A DNA stretch of 14,422 bases from NCBI GenBank assembly GCA_017557925.1, contig JAFYWO010000113.1, positions 1 to 14,422 of the forward strand, read 5' to 3'. The DNA comes from Alphaproteobacteria bacterium (GTDB lineage: Bacteria; Pseudomonadota; Alphaproteobacteria; RF32; CAG-239). The translations under genes were made by a program, and so were the position numbers. The notes beneath the pieces were generated by a model, which had not been told where the DNA came from, searched no databases, and saw only the letters and a list, made by a program, of their open reading frames with translations. Each line of letters opens with the position of its first letter. Position 1 is the first letter of the stretch. This document shows, piece by piece, positions 1 through 8,774 of this stretch.

Positions 1-2940
1 GCACTTATTTAATGTTTCATCAAGTATCTCTCTACATTGACCTGCACAATCATCTGCTGTTTTATCATACACATTGCCTTCGTCATAAATTGCGGCACCA
101 CATTGTTTGTACCATGTTGTATTAGCGTCTGGGCTACATTTATTTAATGCATCATCATTCACACCCAAACATTTAGCTCTACAAGTTTCTTCTGTTTCAT
201 CATATCCGTCAACACCGGTGCTTTCACAAGCAGGATAGTATGTTACACCATCTCTTACACAGGAATCACCATCTTTATTTACGGTTAAACATTGTTGACG
301 ACATTGTTCTTCTGTAACCCAAGTGCTCGGACAACCGCAACCTGTATCTGCATCACAGCCTTCTTCCCCAGGACAGCAAACTTCTGTGTCGGAGTCACAT
401 AATGACACACCGCATCCGTTGAAGTAATCTGTTTCTGTTCCATTTTCCGTTAATGTACAGATCAAATCACCTGTTTCATAACAACCTCGTGCACAATCTT
501 CTTCTGTTGCCCAATCAGAAGTATCCGTATGTCCGCCACATTCATAGTATTTCACTCCGTTTTCTTCACAGACTTCATTACCTAATACACGGCATTCTCC
601 TTCACAATCTTCTTTTAGGCTTACAGCTATATCTGTTCTGTTTTTACATAGACACTTAGTTAGGTCATGAGGATAACCGATACCACCTGTTGGACATTGT
701 TTATTAAGACCATTTGCAACGCACATATCTGTTTCTTTACAAGTATCAGATTGTCTTACGCCGGCTTCTGTCGTACATCTATTATCGCCTAGTTCTTGAC
801 AAGTTTCTGCACAACTTGCTTCTGTTTTTGCATCACTCCAAAGAGGTGTTGTTCCGCAACTACTGTATTTAGCTATAGTTTCACCTGTTTCTGTGCAGTT
901 TTCTCCTGATGTATCTAAACTCATACACATTTGAGCACAATCATCTGCAGTTAAACTAAATTCTTCTTTACATACACAACCGAGGTTTACATCACATCTC
1001 TTATTTGTTTCACAACCTGTTGAACAAGATGGATAATATGTAACCCCACCTATTGTGCAAGTTTCCGGATCTGTTCCTTTCACAGGTTCAGAACATTCTG
1101 CTCTACAGGTTGTTTCTGTTTCTTCGTATCCTAAATCTGCGCCACAACTTGCATAGTATGTTTCTTCCACACCATCGCCGTTACGGTCATCTACACAACT
1201 TGCACTACCGGCAACAGGAGAAGCCTTACATTGTGCATTACAAGTTTCTGCAGTTTCTGTGTATGTACAAGATGGTTTACAAGCACCGGTATCTGTATCA
1301 CAGTATTGATACTTAGTACACAATGTATCTGTTCCTGTCTCGTAGTAACCTTTAGGACCAACGTATGTTTCCGGTTTACTTGTATTTGTATACTTATCAT
1401 CCATACCTTTGATACATTCTGAATAGTATTGTAATCCGTCTTTATAACAGTCTAACATATCATCAGAATAAGGATCTTTGCCGGTTGTTCCAACTTGGCA
1501 TTTCTTGGTACAAGTATCTAATGTTTCTGTATAACCATAATCAGTGCCACATTCGTCATACTTATAATTACCTTCAGTTCCGCAAGCATTATCATAGCTT
1601 ACTTCGCCTTTTCTCTTACATTGCATATAACAACTGTTGTCTGTTTCGCTAAATCCACGGTCTGCACCACAAGATTCATACATTGTTGTTCTATTTTTAT
1701 CGCAAGATGGGTCTTCACCATTTGCAAGAGGTTCTTCTGAAGGTAATTTACAACTTTCATTACAATCTTCTTTTGTATATTCGTAATGACATCCACATAC
1801 GCCTGCAACTGTGTCTGTTCCTATTTTACAAACTTCATTTGCATCACAATATGTATTTCCACAAGCTGTGTAGAAGTTACTATTCTTAACTTCATCAAAA
1901 CATACAGGTGTTTCTATTACAGGTAAACAATTTTTAGCACATAGAGCTTCTGTCTTAGGATATGTTGTTGCATTACATACGCACTTACCAGAACCATTAC
2001 ATTGGTTGTTTTGTGTACATTTTGATGTTGGGCAAGATGCATAGAATACTTTGTTTTGATAATCTACACATTTATCTGTTGGAAGTTCAAAACATCCATT
2101 TACGCATGTTGCTTCTGCTGTTGTATATGGAGCTTGACATGTACACTTACCACTTCCGTTACATTTTGAGTTGTTAGTACATGTTGAAGCAGAACAACTT
2201 GCATAACGAGTTACTCCATCATCTCCGGTACAGCTTGCACCTGTTGGTGTTGAGCACTTGTTTGCACAAGTTTCTGCTGTTTCAGGATATGTTGTTGTGC
2301 TACAAGAACATACACCCGAACCATTACATGTTGAATTATTTGTACATCTGTTTGCACCACAAGATTGATACCAATGTGTTTCGTCATTTTGTTTTAAGCA
2401 GAATGAACCTGTAGCTGGTGTACAAGCATTTTTACAAGTATCTTCTGCAAAATTCCATTCACATGTGTTTTTACAAATACCATCAGGTATTACACAAGTT
2501 TCTCTTTCGCCACAGAATGTTTCTGTACAACCTGCATATTTACCATTATCTACAGAACCGGCTGGGCATGCTCCTGTTGGATTTTTACATTGACTTGTGC
2601 AATATGATGCGTCTGTTGTATTTGTGCATTGGCAGTTTCCACTACCATCACAAGTAGAACCTGAAGGACACTTACTTGTTGTGCTACACTTTTCAAATTT
2701 ACCATTATCTATAGAACCTGTTGGACATTTAGCACCAACGTTTAGACATTGTCTATCACAATCTGCTTGTGTAGTTGTATATGTACAATTACAGTTACCA
2801 TTACCGTCACAAGTAGAACCTTCAGGACATTTGTTACCAACACAGCCTGAATAGTAGGATACACCTTCACAGTTTTTCAAGAAAGCTCCTGTATTTTGGC
2901 ATTTTGCAGCACAGTATTCCGCTGTTACACCGCCTGCTGG
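1..2940 (-). repeat. Tandem cysteine module of 40-55 residues, about 19 units, continuing past window
   Basis: This is the C-terminal repeat domain of the giant gene. Each unit begins [TD]-C-x3-C (TCANKC, DCAQMC, TCRAKC), usually after a short T-x-[ET]-[ED/A] stretch. A third Cys follows, then a motif such as [FY]-Y-x-[SA]-C. About half the units add a C-x5-C-[ND]-G-S-G-x-C-x-C tail (for example CNGSGKCTC) reminiscent of EGF-like or TIL-type small disulphide domains. Units without the tail are about 40 residues and units with it about 50-55. They differ clearly from the 34-residue module. The array is cut by the window edge at a Cys codon. The similarity to EGF or TIL folds is only by cysteine spacing. 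Confidence 0.85.
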
Positions 2941-5900
2941 AGGACAAGCTCCTGGATCTGTATCTGGACAACCTTCACCCCATTCACCTTTTGAGGTTAC
3001 AAAGAATGATGTATTAACGCAACTTGCAGCATTTGGTTGAACACAACCGGTTATTACGTTACAGCTTTGACTACAACAAGATGTATCTGTTGTTAAGAAG
3101 AATTCTTTATCAGGTTTACCAAATCTACATTTTGCTTTTTGACATTTTATACTTGTTGCCTCGCAATCATAAGTGTCAAAGTATGAAGTATCACAAGTTG
3201 TCGGATAATCACAATACTTACAGCTTGTTGCACGGTAACATGTTGTTGAAGAAGCAGAACTTATACTGTTAAAGAAGTCGCTATCCGGACTACAGAAAGA
3301 GAACGAAGCATAAGAACCTTCATCTGTGTTACAACTATCCGCACGATAACATGTAAAACCTGTTGCTTGTGAATTGCTTGTTTTGAAGAATGTAGTATTT
3401 GGAACAGAAGAATATGCACCCCTTGTTGTTGCACAATATGGACTGTCTTGAACTCTGTAACAAGTACTACAAGCTGTTGAACTAATTGTATTAAAGTATA
3501 GAGAGTTTACATACGAATATGAACCGGCATCAGTATTACAACTATCACCTCTATAACATTTTATGCTTGTAGCCTCTGAACTTGATGTCTTGAAGAATGT
3601 TGTATTTGGTGTTGAAGAATAACCGCAATTACCACAACTTTTTGCACGATAACAAGTTGAGCCTGATGCTTCTGAATGGATTGTTATAAAGTATGTGTCA
3701 TTTACAAATGAATATGAGCCTGCGCTTACATTACATTTAGTTGCACGATAACATGTCTTACCTGTTCCTTGTGAGGATGCGGTAATAAAGAATGTTGTAT
3801 TCGGGCTAAATGAATAAGCACCCCTTGTTGTTGCACAATATGGACTGTCTTGAACTCTGTAACAAGTCTTTTTACAACAATCGCTAGATAATACGTTAAA
3901 GTATTCAGTATTCGGGCTAACAGAGTAGTTACCTGTGGCTGCATTACACCAAGCTCTTTGACAGTTTTGACTGGTTGCAGAAGATTTTGATGTTACGAAG
4001 AAATTCAAATTACATTGAGCTCCGTATGTACAGTAAATACAAGCAGTTGCACGATAACAAGTTGAGCCTGATGCTTTTGAAGAAATTGTATAGAAGTAAT
4101 CTGCACCAACAGATGAATATGAACCGGCAGAAATCTTACAAGCAGAAGCACGATAACAAGTTTTACCTGTCATATTCTTGTCATTAACAATGAAGAATGT
4201 TGTATTTGGCGAACTTGAGTATGCACCGGCACCTAAATTACAAGCTGTTGCACGGTAACATGTCAAACTTGTTGCTTGAGATTGAATGCCTACAAAGTAT
4301 GACGTATCAATAGTTGATTCTGAACCAGCTGTTGTATTACAACCCTCTGCTCGCCAACAAGTAGAACCTGATGCAGTAGAATTGGTTGTGATAAAGAATG
4401 TCGCATTAGGACTAAATGAATATGCACCATTTCCGGAATTACAACTTGTTGCTCTGTAACAAGTCAAACTTGTTGCATCTGATGATACTGTGTAGAAGTA
4501 AACAGGGTCTACAAATGTATGTCCGCCCCTACCTTCATCCTCACTACAACCTGTTGCACGCCAACATGTTCTGCTTGTAGCCTCAGAAGAAACTGTTGTA
4601 AAGAAGTCCGGATTTGGAGATGCCGCATACGCACCTTGAGGTGTGTTACAACCGGTTGCACGATAACAAATTGAACTACTTGCAGATGATGATACTGATG
4701 TAAAGAACATCGGATCTACAAATGAATATGAACCTTGTCCTATATTACAATCTGTTGCACGCCAACAAGTTGTGCTTGTTGCTTCAGATGATATTGTCAA
4801 GAAGAATATCGCATTTGGACTAAACGAATATGCTCCGGCCAAAAGATTACATCCCTCACCACGATAACAATGAGAACTAGAAGCTTGTGAGTAAGATGTA
4901 TAGAAGAATGATGTATTAGGACTTGATGTGTATGCTCCTAATGTGAATGCACAACTTTCTGCACGCCAGCAATGTGATGAAGACTGTTCAGACACAGCGG
5001 TTACAAAATATCTTGCATCAGGTGTTGCTGTATAAGCACCTGCTGCTGTATTACAAGCTGTTGCACGGTAACAAGTTGAACCTGAACCCTGAGATGTTGA
5101 AGTCAAGAAGAATGATGTATTCGGTGTTGAGGTATACGCACCAACTGAGAAATGACAACCTTTAGCACGCCAACAATGTGAGCCGGAACCTGCCGAATGT
5201 GATGTTATAAAGAATGATGTATTCGGTGTTTCAGAATATGCACCAACCGAGAATGCACAACTCTCAGCACGCCAGCAAGTAGAACCAGAAGCCTGTGAAG
5301 CAGATGTTACAAAGAATAATGTTGAAGGCGTTACATTATAAGCACCTTGTGGGAAGTCACAACCTGTTGCACGCCAACATTCAGAAGTAGAAGCAAGCGA
5401 AGAAACAGTAATAAAGTATCTGTCATCCGGACTAAATGAATATGCTCCGGCATCAGTATTACAACTTGTTCCACGATAACATCTTGAACCAGATGTATGA
5501 GAATTTGCAACATAGAAGAATGATGTATTTGGTGTTGAGGTATATGCACCAACCTCTGTGTTACATTCTTGACCACGATAACAAGTAGAACCGGAAGCAG
5601 AAGACTGAATTACAACGAAGAATGATGTATTAGGACTTGATGAATAGCTACCTGCACCTTCACTACAATTTATACCACGCCAACAGTGTGAACCGGAAGC
5701 GGCAGAGTGTGCGGTTACAAAGAATGATGTATTTGGTGTAAATGAGTATGCACCAACACCTGTATTACAAGATTGACCACGGTAACATGTAGAATCTGAA
5801 GCTGAGGATGAAATTGTTACAAAGAATGATGTGCTTGGACTAAATGAATAAGCACCAGCTGCAGAGAAACAGCTTTGACCACGATAACATGTAGAACCAG

Positions 5901-8037
5901 ACGCATTTGATGAAATTGTTACAAAGAATGATGTATTTGGTGATGTTGTATATGCACCGGCATCACTATGACACTCTTGACCACGATAACAAACAGAACC
6001 TGATGCACTTGAATTTACAACATAGAAGAATGATGTATTTGGTGAACTTGAATAAGCTCCGCCAGTTTCTATATCTTTACAAGATAAACCACGATAACAA
6101 ATTGAACCGGAAGCAGAAGATGTTATCACGTTGAAGAATGAGGTGTTTGGCGAACTTGAGTATGCTCCGGCCTCAAAATGACAAGATTGACCACGGTAAC
6201 AAACTGAACCGGTAGCACTTGAATTTATTACTGAGAAGAATGAAGTGTTTGGAGTGCTTGAATATGCACCGGCTTCAAATCTACAACTTTTACCTTTATA
6301 ACAAGTAAGCCTTGTTGCAGTTGAACTAATTGTTACAAAGAATGAAGTATTTGGTCTTGAAGAATATGAACCCATTGCAAGCTCACATGCCGTTGCTTGG
6401 TAGCAACGGGTGCCGTCATTACATAATGGTCTGATATCCTTAAACCACGGTTCCCAATCTATTTCAATGTTTATATGGTCTCTTATATCCTCAAAATTGG
6501 TAGCACATCCGCCTGATATAGGTTTACGATAACAACCGGTAGCATCATTACATTCATTTATTTCGTAAATACAAGCAGGATAAATTTCTCTTGCAGGGTC
6601 CAAACCGGCATAAAAATCAGCAAAGTAAGGAGCATTAAGAGATGTATTATATAATTTTTGAGTTCCTGTAGCAGCATCATAATTTGCAGCATTTATAAAT
6701 GAGTGGTAGAAACGGTTCTCCTCTGTACAAGAAATTTTCTTCCAACAACGGTGGCTTCTATACATATTACCATCTTGGTGACAGTCACCTACAACATAAG
6801 TACAACCATTATTTGCATTAACAATTCTACAATATTCACTCGGACAGTTTGAACCATTTATAGCATCAATCGTATTATTTGGATTTGTATATACACCGTA
6901 GTTAGGGTTAACAACAGCATAAAAGTTTGAATGCATTGGATTTCCAAGAGGATATAAAGTTTCAGGATGATAACCGTTAACTCTTTCCACACTATCCATC
7001 CAGATTTCGTATGAATCCAAACCGTCATAAATAATACCTGCATTTATATCGCTATTAAACCAACGACGATCTTCATTACAGCCTTTCCACAAATAACAAT
7101 AGTTTTGGACACTGTTACAGTTAAATCCAAGTCCGTCATCACTAACATCATAATCGGTATAAGAACCATCTCTTTGTTTATAAGAACAAACATAACGATT
7201 AACCACGTTATAATCTTCGTTTGTTATAGGGTCATTATTCTTTAGAGCAGTAATTAAAGCAACTGTCCCGTCAGCCAATCTTTCATTTGTAACTGGGTCA
7301 ACAGCAGAATATGGCAAAAAGTTTTCAACACCTGTTGCCAAATAATGATTTTCATTTCTGTAGTATTCTTTACCAGTGTCTATTTCATCGTGATTACAAT
7401 CATACACCTGCTTACAACCAAAACCACCGCACTGGGTATCTAACCTGTATTTACAATAATTATCTTCACCACCTGAATCCGTGTAAAAGAAACGACGTTC
7501 CGCATTACATTGGGAAAGTCTACATTGATTTACACCCCAATCAGCAAAACTACAGCGAGCAGAATAATCCAAACTTCCGCCACCAAACTTTTCAATTACG
7601 TCACCGTTTATATCTTTAATAACGTCACCGTTTGCAGCGCCATTTTCTACCTCAACAAATCCGTAAGAACATCCGCAATTCTGCCAATATCTAACATTTG
7701 AAGCCGCCCCCAAACAAGAACGACCATAACCTGCTAAACCTTCATCTATAGGGCACTCTTGATATCCATAAGCTCCAACCAATGACGAACAACAGTCTTC
7801 GTCTCTATAAAGTTGCTGTGCTGAACCTCCGGTAGATGGCTTACCGTAGCAATACGTAGCACCTGCTCGTGGGTCATCACAGGGCTTATAACTACTGTCA
7901 CAAACATTATCACCATTACCAAAAAAAGCATTAGCCTCACAACCAGGGTCACCCAATCGGCAAACCTTTGATTCCGCTACATTACACCATGCCAATCCTA
8001 GCATAGTTATCGCTATTAATATCAGCCTCTTAGCCAT
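1..8037 (-). CDS. Giant exported cysteine-rich repeat protein, 3' end outside window
   Basis: A single frame runs from the ATG at 8037 to base 1 (2679 codons) with no stop seen on reading the triplets; the end of the gene lies left of the window. The first residues (MAKRLILIAITMLGLAW) form a signal peptide: basic start, hydrophobic core, likely cleavage after the NVA near residue 21, so the product is exported. Residues about 22-544 are cysteine-rich with aromatic motifs (ERRFF, DRRWF). Residues 545 to about 1688 are about 34 tandem units of about 34 residues. Residues about 1695-2679 are a second tandem cysteine module. By hand count there are roughly 200 cysteines, mostly regularly spaced, suggesting a disulphide-stabilised rod in the periplasm or at the cell surface. 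The ribosome-binding site (GTGGGTG) is weak, but a strong promoter lies just upstream. The gene follows mlaC in the same direction. I recognise no family; an adhesin, stalk or surface-layer role would be a guess. Confidence 0.9.
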   Translation of the reverse strand, partial: MAKRLILIAITMLGLAWCNVAESKVCRLGDPGCEANAFFGNGDNVCDSSYKPCDDPRAGATYCYGKPSTGGSAQQLYRDEDCCSSLVGAYGYQECPIDEGLAGYGRSCLGAASNVRYWQNCGCSYGFVEVENGAANGDVIKDINGDVIEKFGGGSLDYSARCSFADWGVNQCRLSQCNAERRFFYTDSGGEDNYCKYRLDTQCGGFGCKQVYDCNHDEIDTGKEYYRNENHYLATGVENFLPYSAVDPVTNERLADGTVALITALKNNDPITNEDYNVVNRYVCSYKQRDGSYTDYDVSDDGLGFNCNSVQNYCYLWKGCNEDRRWFNSDINAGIIYDGLDSYEIWMDSVERVNGYHPETLYPLGNPMHSNFYAVVNPNYGVYTNPNNTIDAINGSNCPSEYCRIVNANNGCTYVVGDCHQDGNMYRSHRCWKKISCTEENRFYHSFINAANYDAATGTQKLYNTSLNAPYFADFYAGLDPAREIYPACIYEINECNDATGCYRKPISGGCATNFEDIRDHINIEIDWEPWFKDIRPLCNDGTRCYQATACELAMGSYSSRPNTSFFVTISSTATRLTCYKGKSCRFEAGAYSSTPNTSFFSVINSSATGSVCYRGQSCHFEAGAYSSSPNTSFFNVITSSASGSICYRGLSCKDIETGGAYSSSPNTSFFYVVNSSASGSVCYRGQECHSDAGAYTTSPNTSFFVTISSNASGSTCYRGQSCFSAAGAYSFSPSTSFFVTISSSASDSTCYRGQSCNTGVGAYSFTPNTSFFVTAHSAASGSHCWRGINCSEGAGSYSSSPNTSFFVVIQSSASGSTCYRGQECNTEVGAYTSTPNTSFFYVANSHTSGSRCYRGTSCNTDAGAYSFSPDDRYFITVSSLASTSECWRATGCDFPQGAYNVTPSTLFFVTSASQASGSTCWRAESCAFSVGAYSETPNTSFFITSHSAGSGSHCWRAKGCHFSVGAYTSTPNTSFFLTSTSQGSGSTCYRATACNTAAGAYTATPDARYFVTAVSEQSSSHCWRAESCAFTLGAYTSSPNTSFFYTSYSQASSSHCYRGEGCNLLAGAYSFSPNAIFFLTISSEATSTTCWRATDCNIGQGSYSFVDPMFFTSVSSSASSSICYRATGCNTPQGAYAASPNPDFFTTVSSEATSRTCWRATGCSEDEGRGGHTFVDPVYFYTVSSDATSLTCYRATSCNSGNGAYSFSPNATFFITTNSTASGSTCWRAEGCNTTAGSESTIDTSYFVGIQSQATSLTCYRATACNLGAGAYSSSPNTTFFIVNDKNMTGKTCYRASACKISAGSYSSVGADYFYTISSKASGSTCYRATACIYCTYGAQCNLNFFVTSKSSATSQNCQRAWCNAATGNYSVSPNTEYFNVLSSDCCKKTCYRVQDSPYCATTRGAYSFSPNTTFFITASSQGTGKTCYRATKCNVSAGSYSFVNDTYFITIHSEASGSTCYRAKSCGNCGYSSTPNTTFFKTSSSEATSIKCYRGDSCNTDAGSYSYVNSLYFNTISSTACSTCYRVQDSPYCATTRGAYSSVPNTTFFKTSNSQATGFTCYRADSCNTDEGSYASFSFCSPDSDFFNSISSASSTTCYRATSCKYCDYPTTCDTSYFDTYDCEATSIKCQKAKCRFGKPDKEFFLTTDTSCCSQSCNVITGCVQPNAASCVNTSFFVTSKGEWGEGCPDTDPGACPPAGGVTAEYCAAKCQNTGAFLKNCEGVSYYSGCVGNKCPEGSTCDGNGNCNCTYTTTQADCDRQCLNVGAKCPTGSIDNGKFEKCSTTSKCPSGSTCDGSGNCQCTNTTDASYCTSQCKNPTGACPAGSVDNGKYAGCTETFCGERETCVIPDGICKNTCEWNFAEDTCKNACTPATGSFCLKQNDETHWYQSCGANRCTNNSTCNGSGVCSCSTTTYPETAETCANKCSTPTGASCTGDDGVTRYASCSASTCTNNSKCNGSGKCTCQAPYTTAEATCVNGCFELPTDKCVDYQNKVFYASCPTSKCTQNNQCNGSGKCVCNATTYPKTEALCAKNCLPVIETPVCFDEVKNSNFYTACGNTYCDANEVCKIGTDTVAGVCGCHYEYTKEDCNESCKLPSEEPLANGEDPSCDKNRTTMYESCGADRGFSETDNSCYMQCKRKGEVSYDNACGTEGNYKYDECGTDYGYTETLDTCTKKCQVGTTGKDPYSDDMLDCYKDGLQYYSECIKGMDDKYTNTSKPETYVGPKGYYETGTDTLCTKYQYCDTDTGACKPSCTYTETAETCNAQCKASPVAGSASCVDDRNGDGVEETYYASCGADLGYEETETTCRAECSEPVKGTDPETCTIGGVTYYPSCSTGCETNKRCDVNLGCVCKEEFSLTADDCAQMCMSLDTSGENCTETGETIAKYSSCGTTPLWSDAKTEASCAETCQELGDNRCTTEAGVRQSDTCKETDMCVANGLNKQCPTGGIGYPHDLTKCLCKNRTDIAVSLKEDCEGECRVLGNEVCEENGVKYYECGGHTDTSDWATEEDCARGCYETGDLICTLTENGTETDYFNGCGVSLCDSDTEVCCPGEEGCDADTGCGCPSTWVTEEQCRQQCLTVNKDGDSCVRDGVTYYPACESTGVDGYDETEETCRAKCLGVNDDALNKCSPDANTTWYKQCGAAIYDEGNVYDKTADDCAGQCREILDETLNKC
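2974..6405 (-). repeat. Tandem 102-bp coding repeats, about 34 units (34-residue CYR/CWR module)
   Basis: This is the central repeat domain of the giant gene. The consensus unit is C-[YW]-R-[GA]-x2-C-x4-G-[AS]-Y-[ST]-x2-P-N-[TA]-x-F-F-x4-S-x-[AS]-[ST]-x3, mostly 34 residues (102 bp), with a few units of 32-37 from small insertions or deletions. The first unit begins at C545 (base 6405). The last, degenerate one ends near 2974. Units nearest the N terminus (about 6300-5460) are the most alike, with CYRGQSC and PNTSFF nearly constant. Those toward 3000 are more divergent, with extra Cys such as CTYGAQC. All units stay in one frame. The two Cys sit six residues apart (C-x5-C), so an intra-unit or unit-to-unit disulphide ladder is plausible. 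Confidence 0.93.
3416..3867 (-). repeat. Pair of identical 50-bp direct repeats 402 bp apart, a four-unit duplication
   Basis: Bases 3416-3465 and 3818-3867 are identical by eye. They encode the unusual unit variant CYRVQDSPYCATTRGAY, seen only in these two units (about numbers 26 and 30). The 402-bp offset equals 134 codons, or four repeat units, so the pair marks a four-unit block that was duplicated more recently than the neighbouring units diverged. Confidence 0.85.
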
Positions 8038-8072
8038 CGCACACCCACTTTAAATAGAATAATATCTTATTA

Positions 8073-8101
8073 AAGATACCATATTTTTCAAAAAAAGTCA
8101 A
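8073..8101 (-). promoter_or_regulatory. Promoter of giant gene, extended -10 type
   Basis: On the minus strand there is a -35 TTGACT (8101-8096), a 17-base spacer and a -10 TATCTT (8078-8073) preceded by TGG, an extended -10. Transcription would start near 8066, about 28 bases before the ATG at 8037. No convincing intrinsic terminator was seen between the mlaC stop and this promoter, so some read-through from mlaC is possible. Confidence 0.65.
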
Positions 8102-8158
8102 CTATTTTATATACGAGAATCGTAAAAAAACAATTAACAAACGGGTGTTTTTAATAGG

Positions 8159-8752
8159 TTATTCTACCTTTTGTCTTAAATTTTCCAACAAACCCTCTAT
8201 ACCCTTGGGAGACTTAGAAATAAATGCCGTATATTCATTACGGGCAGTTTGAGCCAAACTCACATTTTCTATAATTATATCAATAACTTTTAACTTTCCA
8301 CCCTTATCACTAACACGCCATTTCACACTAGCAGGCTTACCATCTCCAACCGGCACTTCTGTATTAACAAAAACCTGATTTGGATTACTTGAAGGAGTTG
8401 TTCCTTTGAAGACAAATTCTTTACCTTTAAACTCATCAAACCTTTTTGACCAAGTTTTTACATTAAATTCTTTGTAAAGCGCAATAAATTCTTTTTGTTG
8501 AGAAAGATTTGCCTGACGCCAATATCTACCTAAAACATATTTACCAATAAAATCTAAATCCAAATTTTCAGTAAAAAGCTTACGAAAAACTTTATTTTTA
8601 TCTTCTACACTTACATTAGAATTTATAATATCTTCAATACCTTCTTTGGTAAGGTTTTCAATCATCAACACAGCCTTTTCTTTATTTATATCCGCAAAAC
8701 CGGATTGAATAATACTAAAAAAAACCAAAACATATATAAATATTTTCTTCAT
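8159..8752 (-). CDS. mlaC: MlaC/Ttg2D-type periplasmic phospholipid-binding protein
   Basis: The product is a 197-residue periplasmic carrier that shuttles phospholipid between MlaA in the outer membrane and the MlaFEDB ABC transporter, helping keep the outer membrane asymmetric. A signal peptide spans residues 1-20, with cleavage after QSGFA. The family hallmarks are FIGKYVLGRYWRQA (68-81), the long KEFIALYKEF helix (87-96) and the C-terminal strand KLKVIDIIIENVSLAQTARNEY (153-174, in two parts KLKVIDIIIEN and VSLAQTARNEY). Length and domain order match the family. The start is supported by AGAGGGA (8763-8757), five bases before the ATG. It lies 22 bases downstream of mlaA and is almost surely co-transcribed with it. 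Transporter genes mlaFED are not in the window. Confidence 0.92.
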   Translation of the reverse strand: MKKIFIYVLVFFSIIQSGFADINKEKAVLMIENLTKEGIEDIINSNVSVEDKNKVFRKLFTENLDLDFIGKYVLGRYWRQANLSQQKEFIALYKEFNVKTWSKRFDEFKGKEFVFKGTTPSSNPNQVFVNTEVPVGDGKPASVKWRVSDKGGKLKVIDIIIENVSLAQTARNEYTAFISKSPKGIEGLLENLRQKVE

Positions 8753-8774
8753 AACGTCCCTCTATTAAAAAAAA

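Noticed and set aside
2974..6405. Regular 102-bp repeats as a CRISPR array or non-coding satellite
   Set aside because: There are no constant repeats with unique spacers of CRISPR size. All units are in one open frame with protein-level conservation.
2974..6405. N-T-S in PNTSFF as a bacterial N-glycosylation site
   Set aside because: PglB-type sequons need an acidic residue two before the Asn. Here that position is usually Ser or Thr, and no glycosylation gene is in view.
453..7952. Many short open frames on the plus strand, and minus-strand ones in other frames, across the giant gene
   Set aside because: They are shadows of the repeat gene. They lack ribosome-binding sites and have low-complexity His/Leu/Tyr-rich products that mirror antisense cysteine and serine codons.
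7984..8037. LAWC near residue 18 of the giant protein as a lipobox
   Set aside because: Trp directly before the Cys does not fit lipobox rules, which need a small residue. A type I cleavage after NVA is more likely.
8102..8130. Small inverted repeat TACGA/TCGTA next to an A/T run as the mlaC terminator
   Set aside because: On the minus strand the T-run comes before, not after, the 5-bp stem, so it does not form a working terminator for mlaC.
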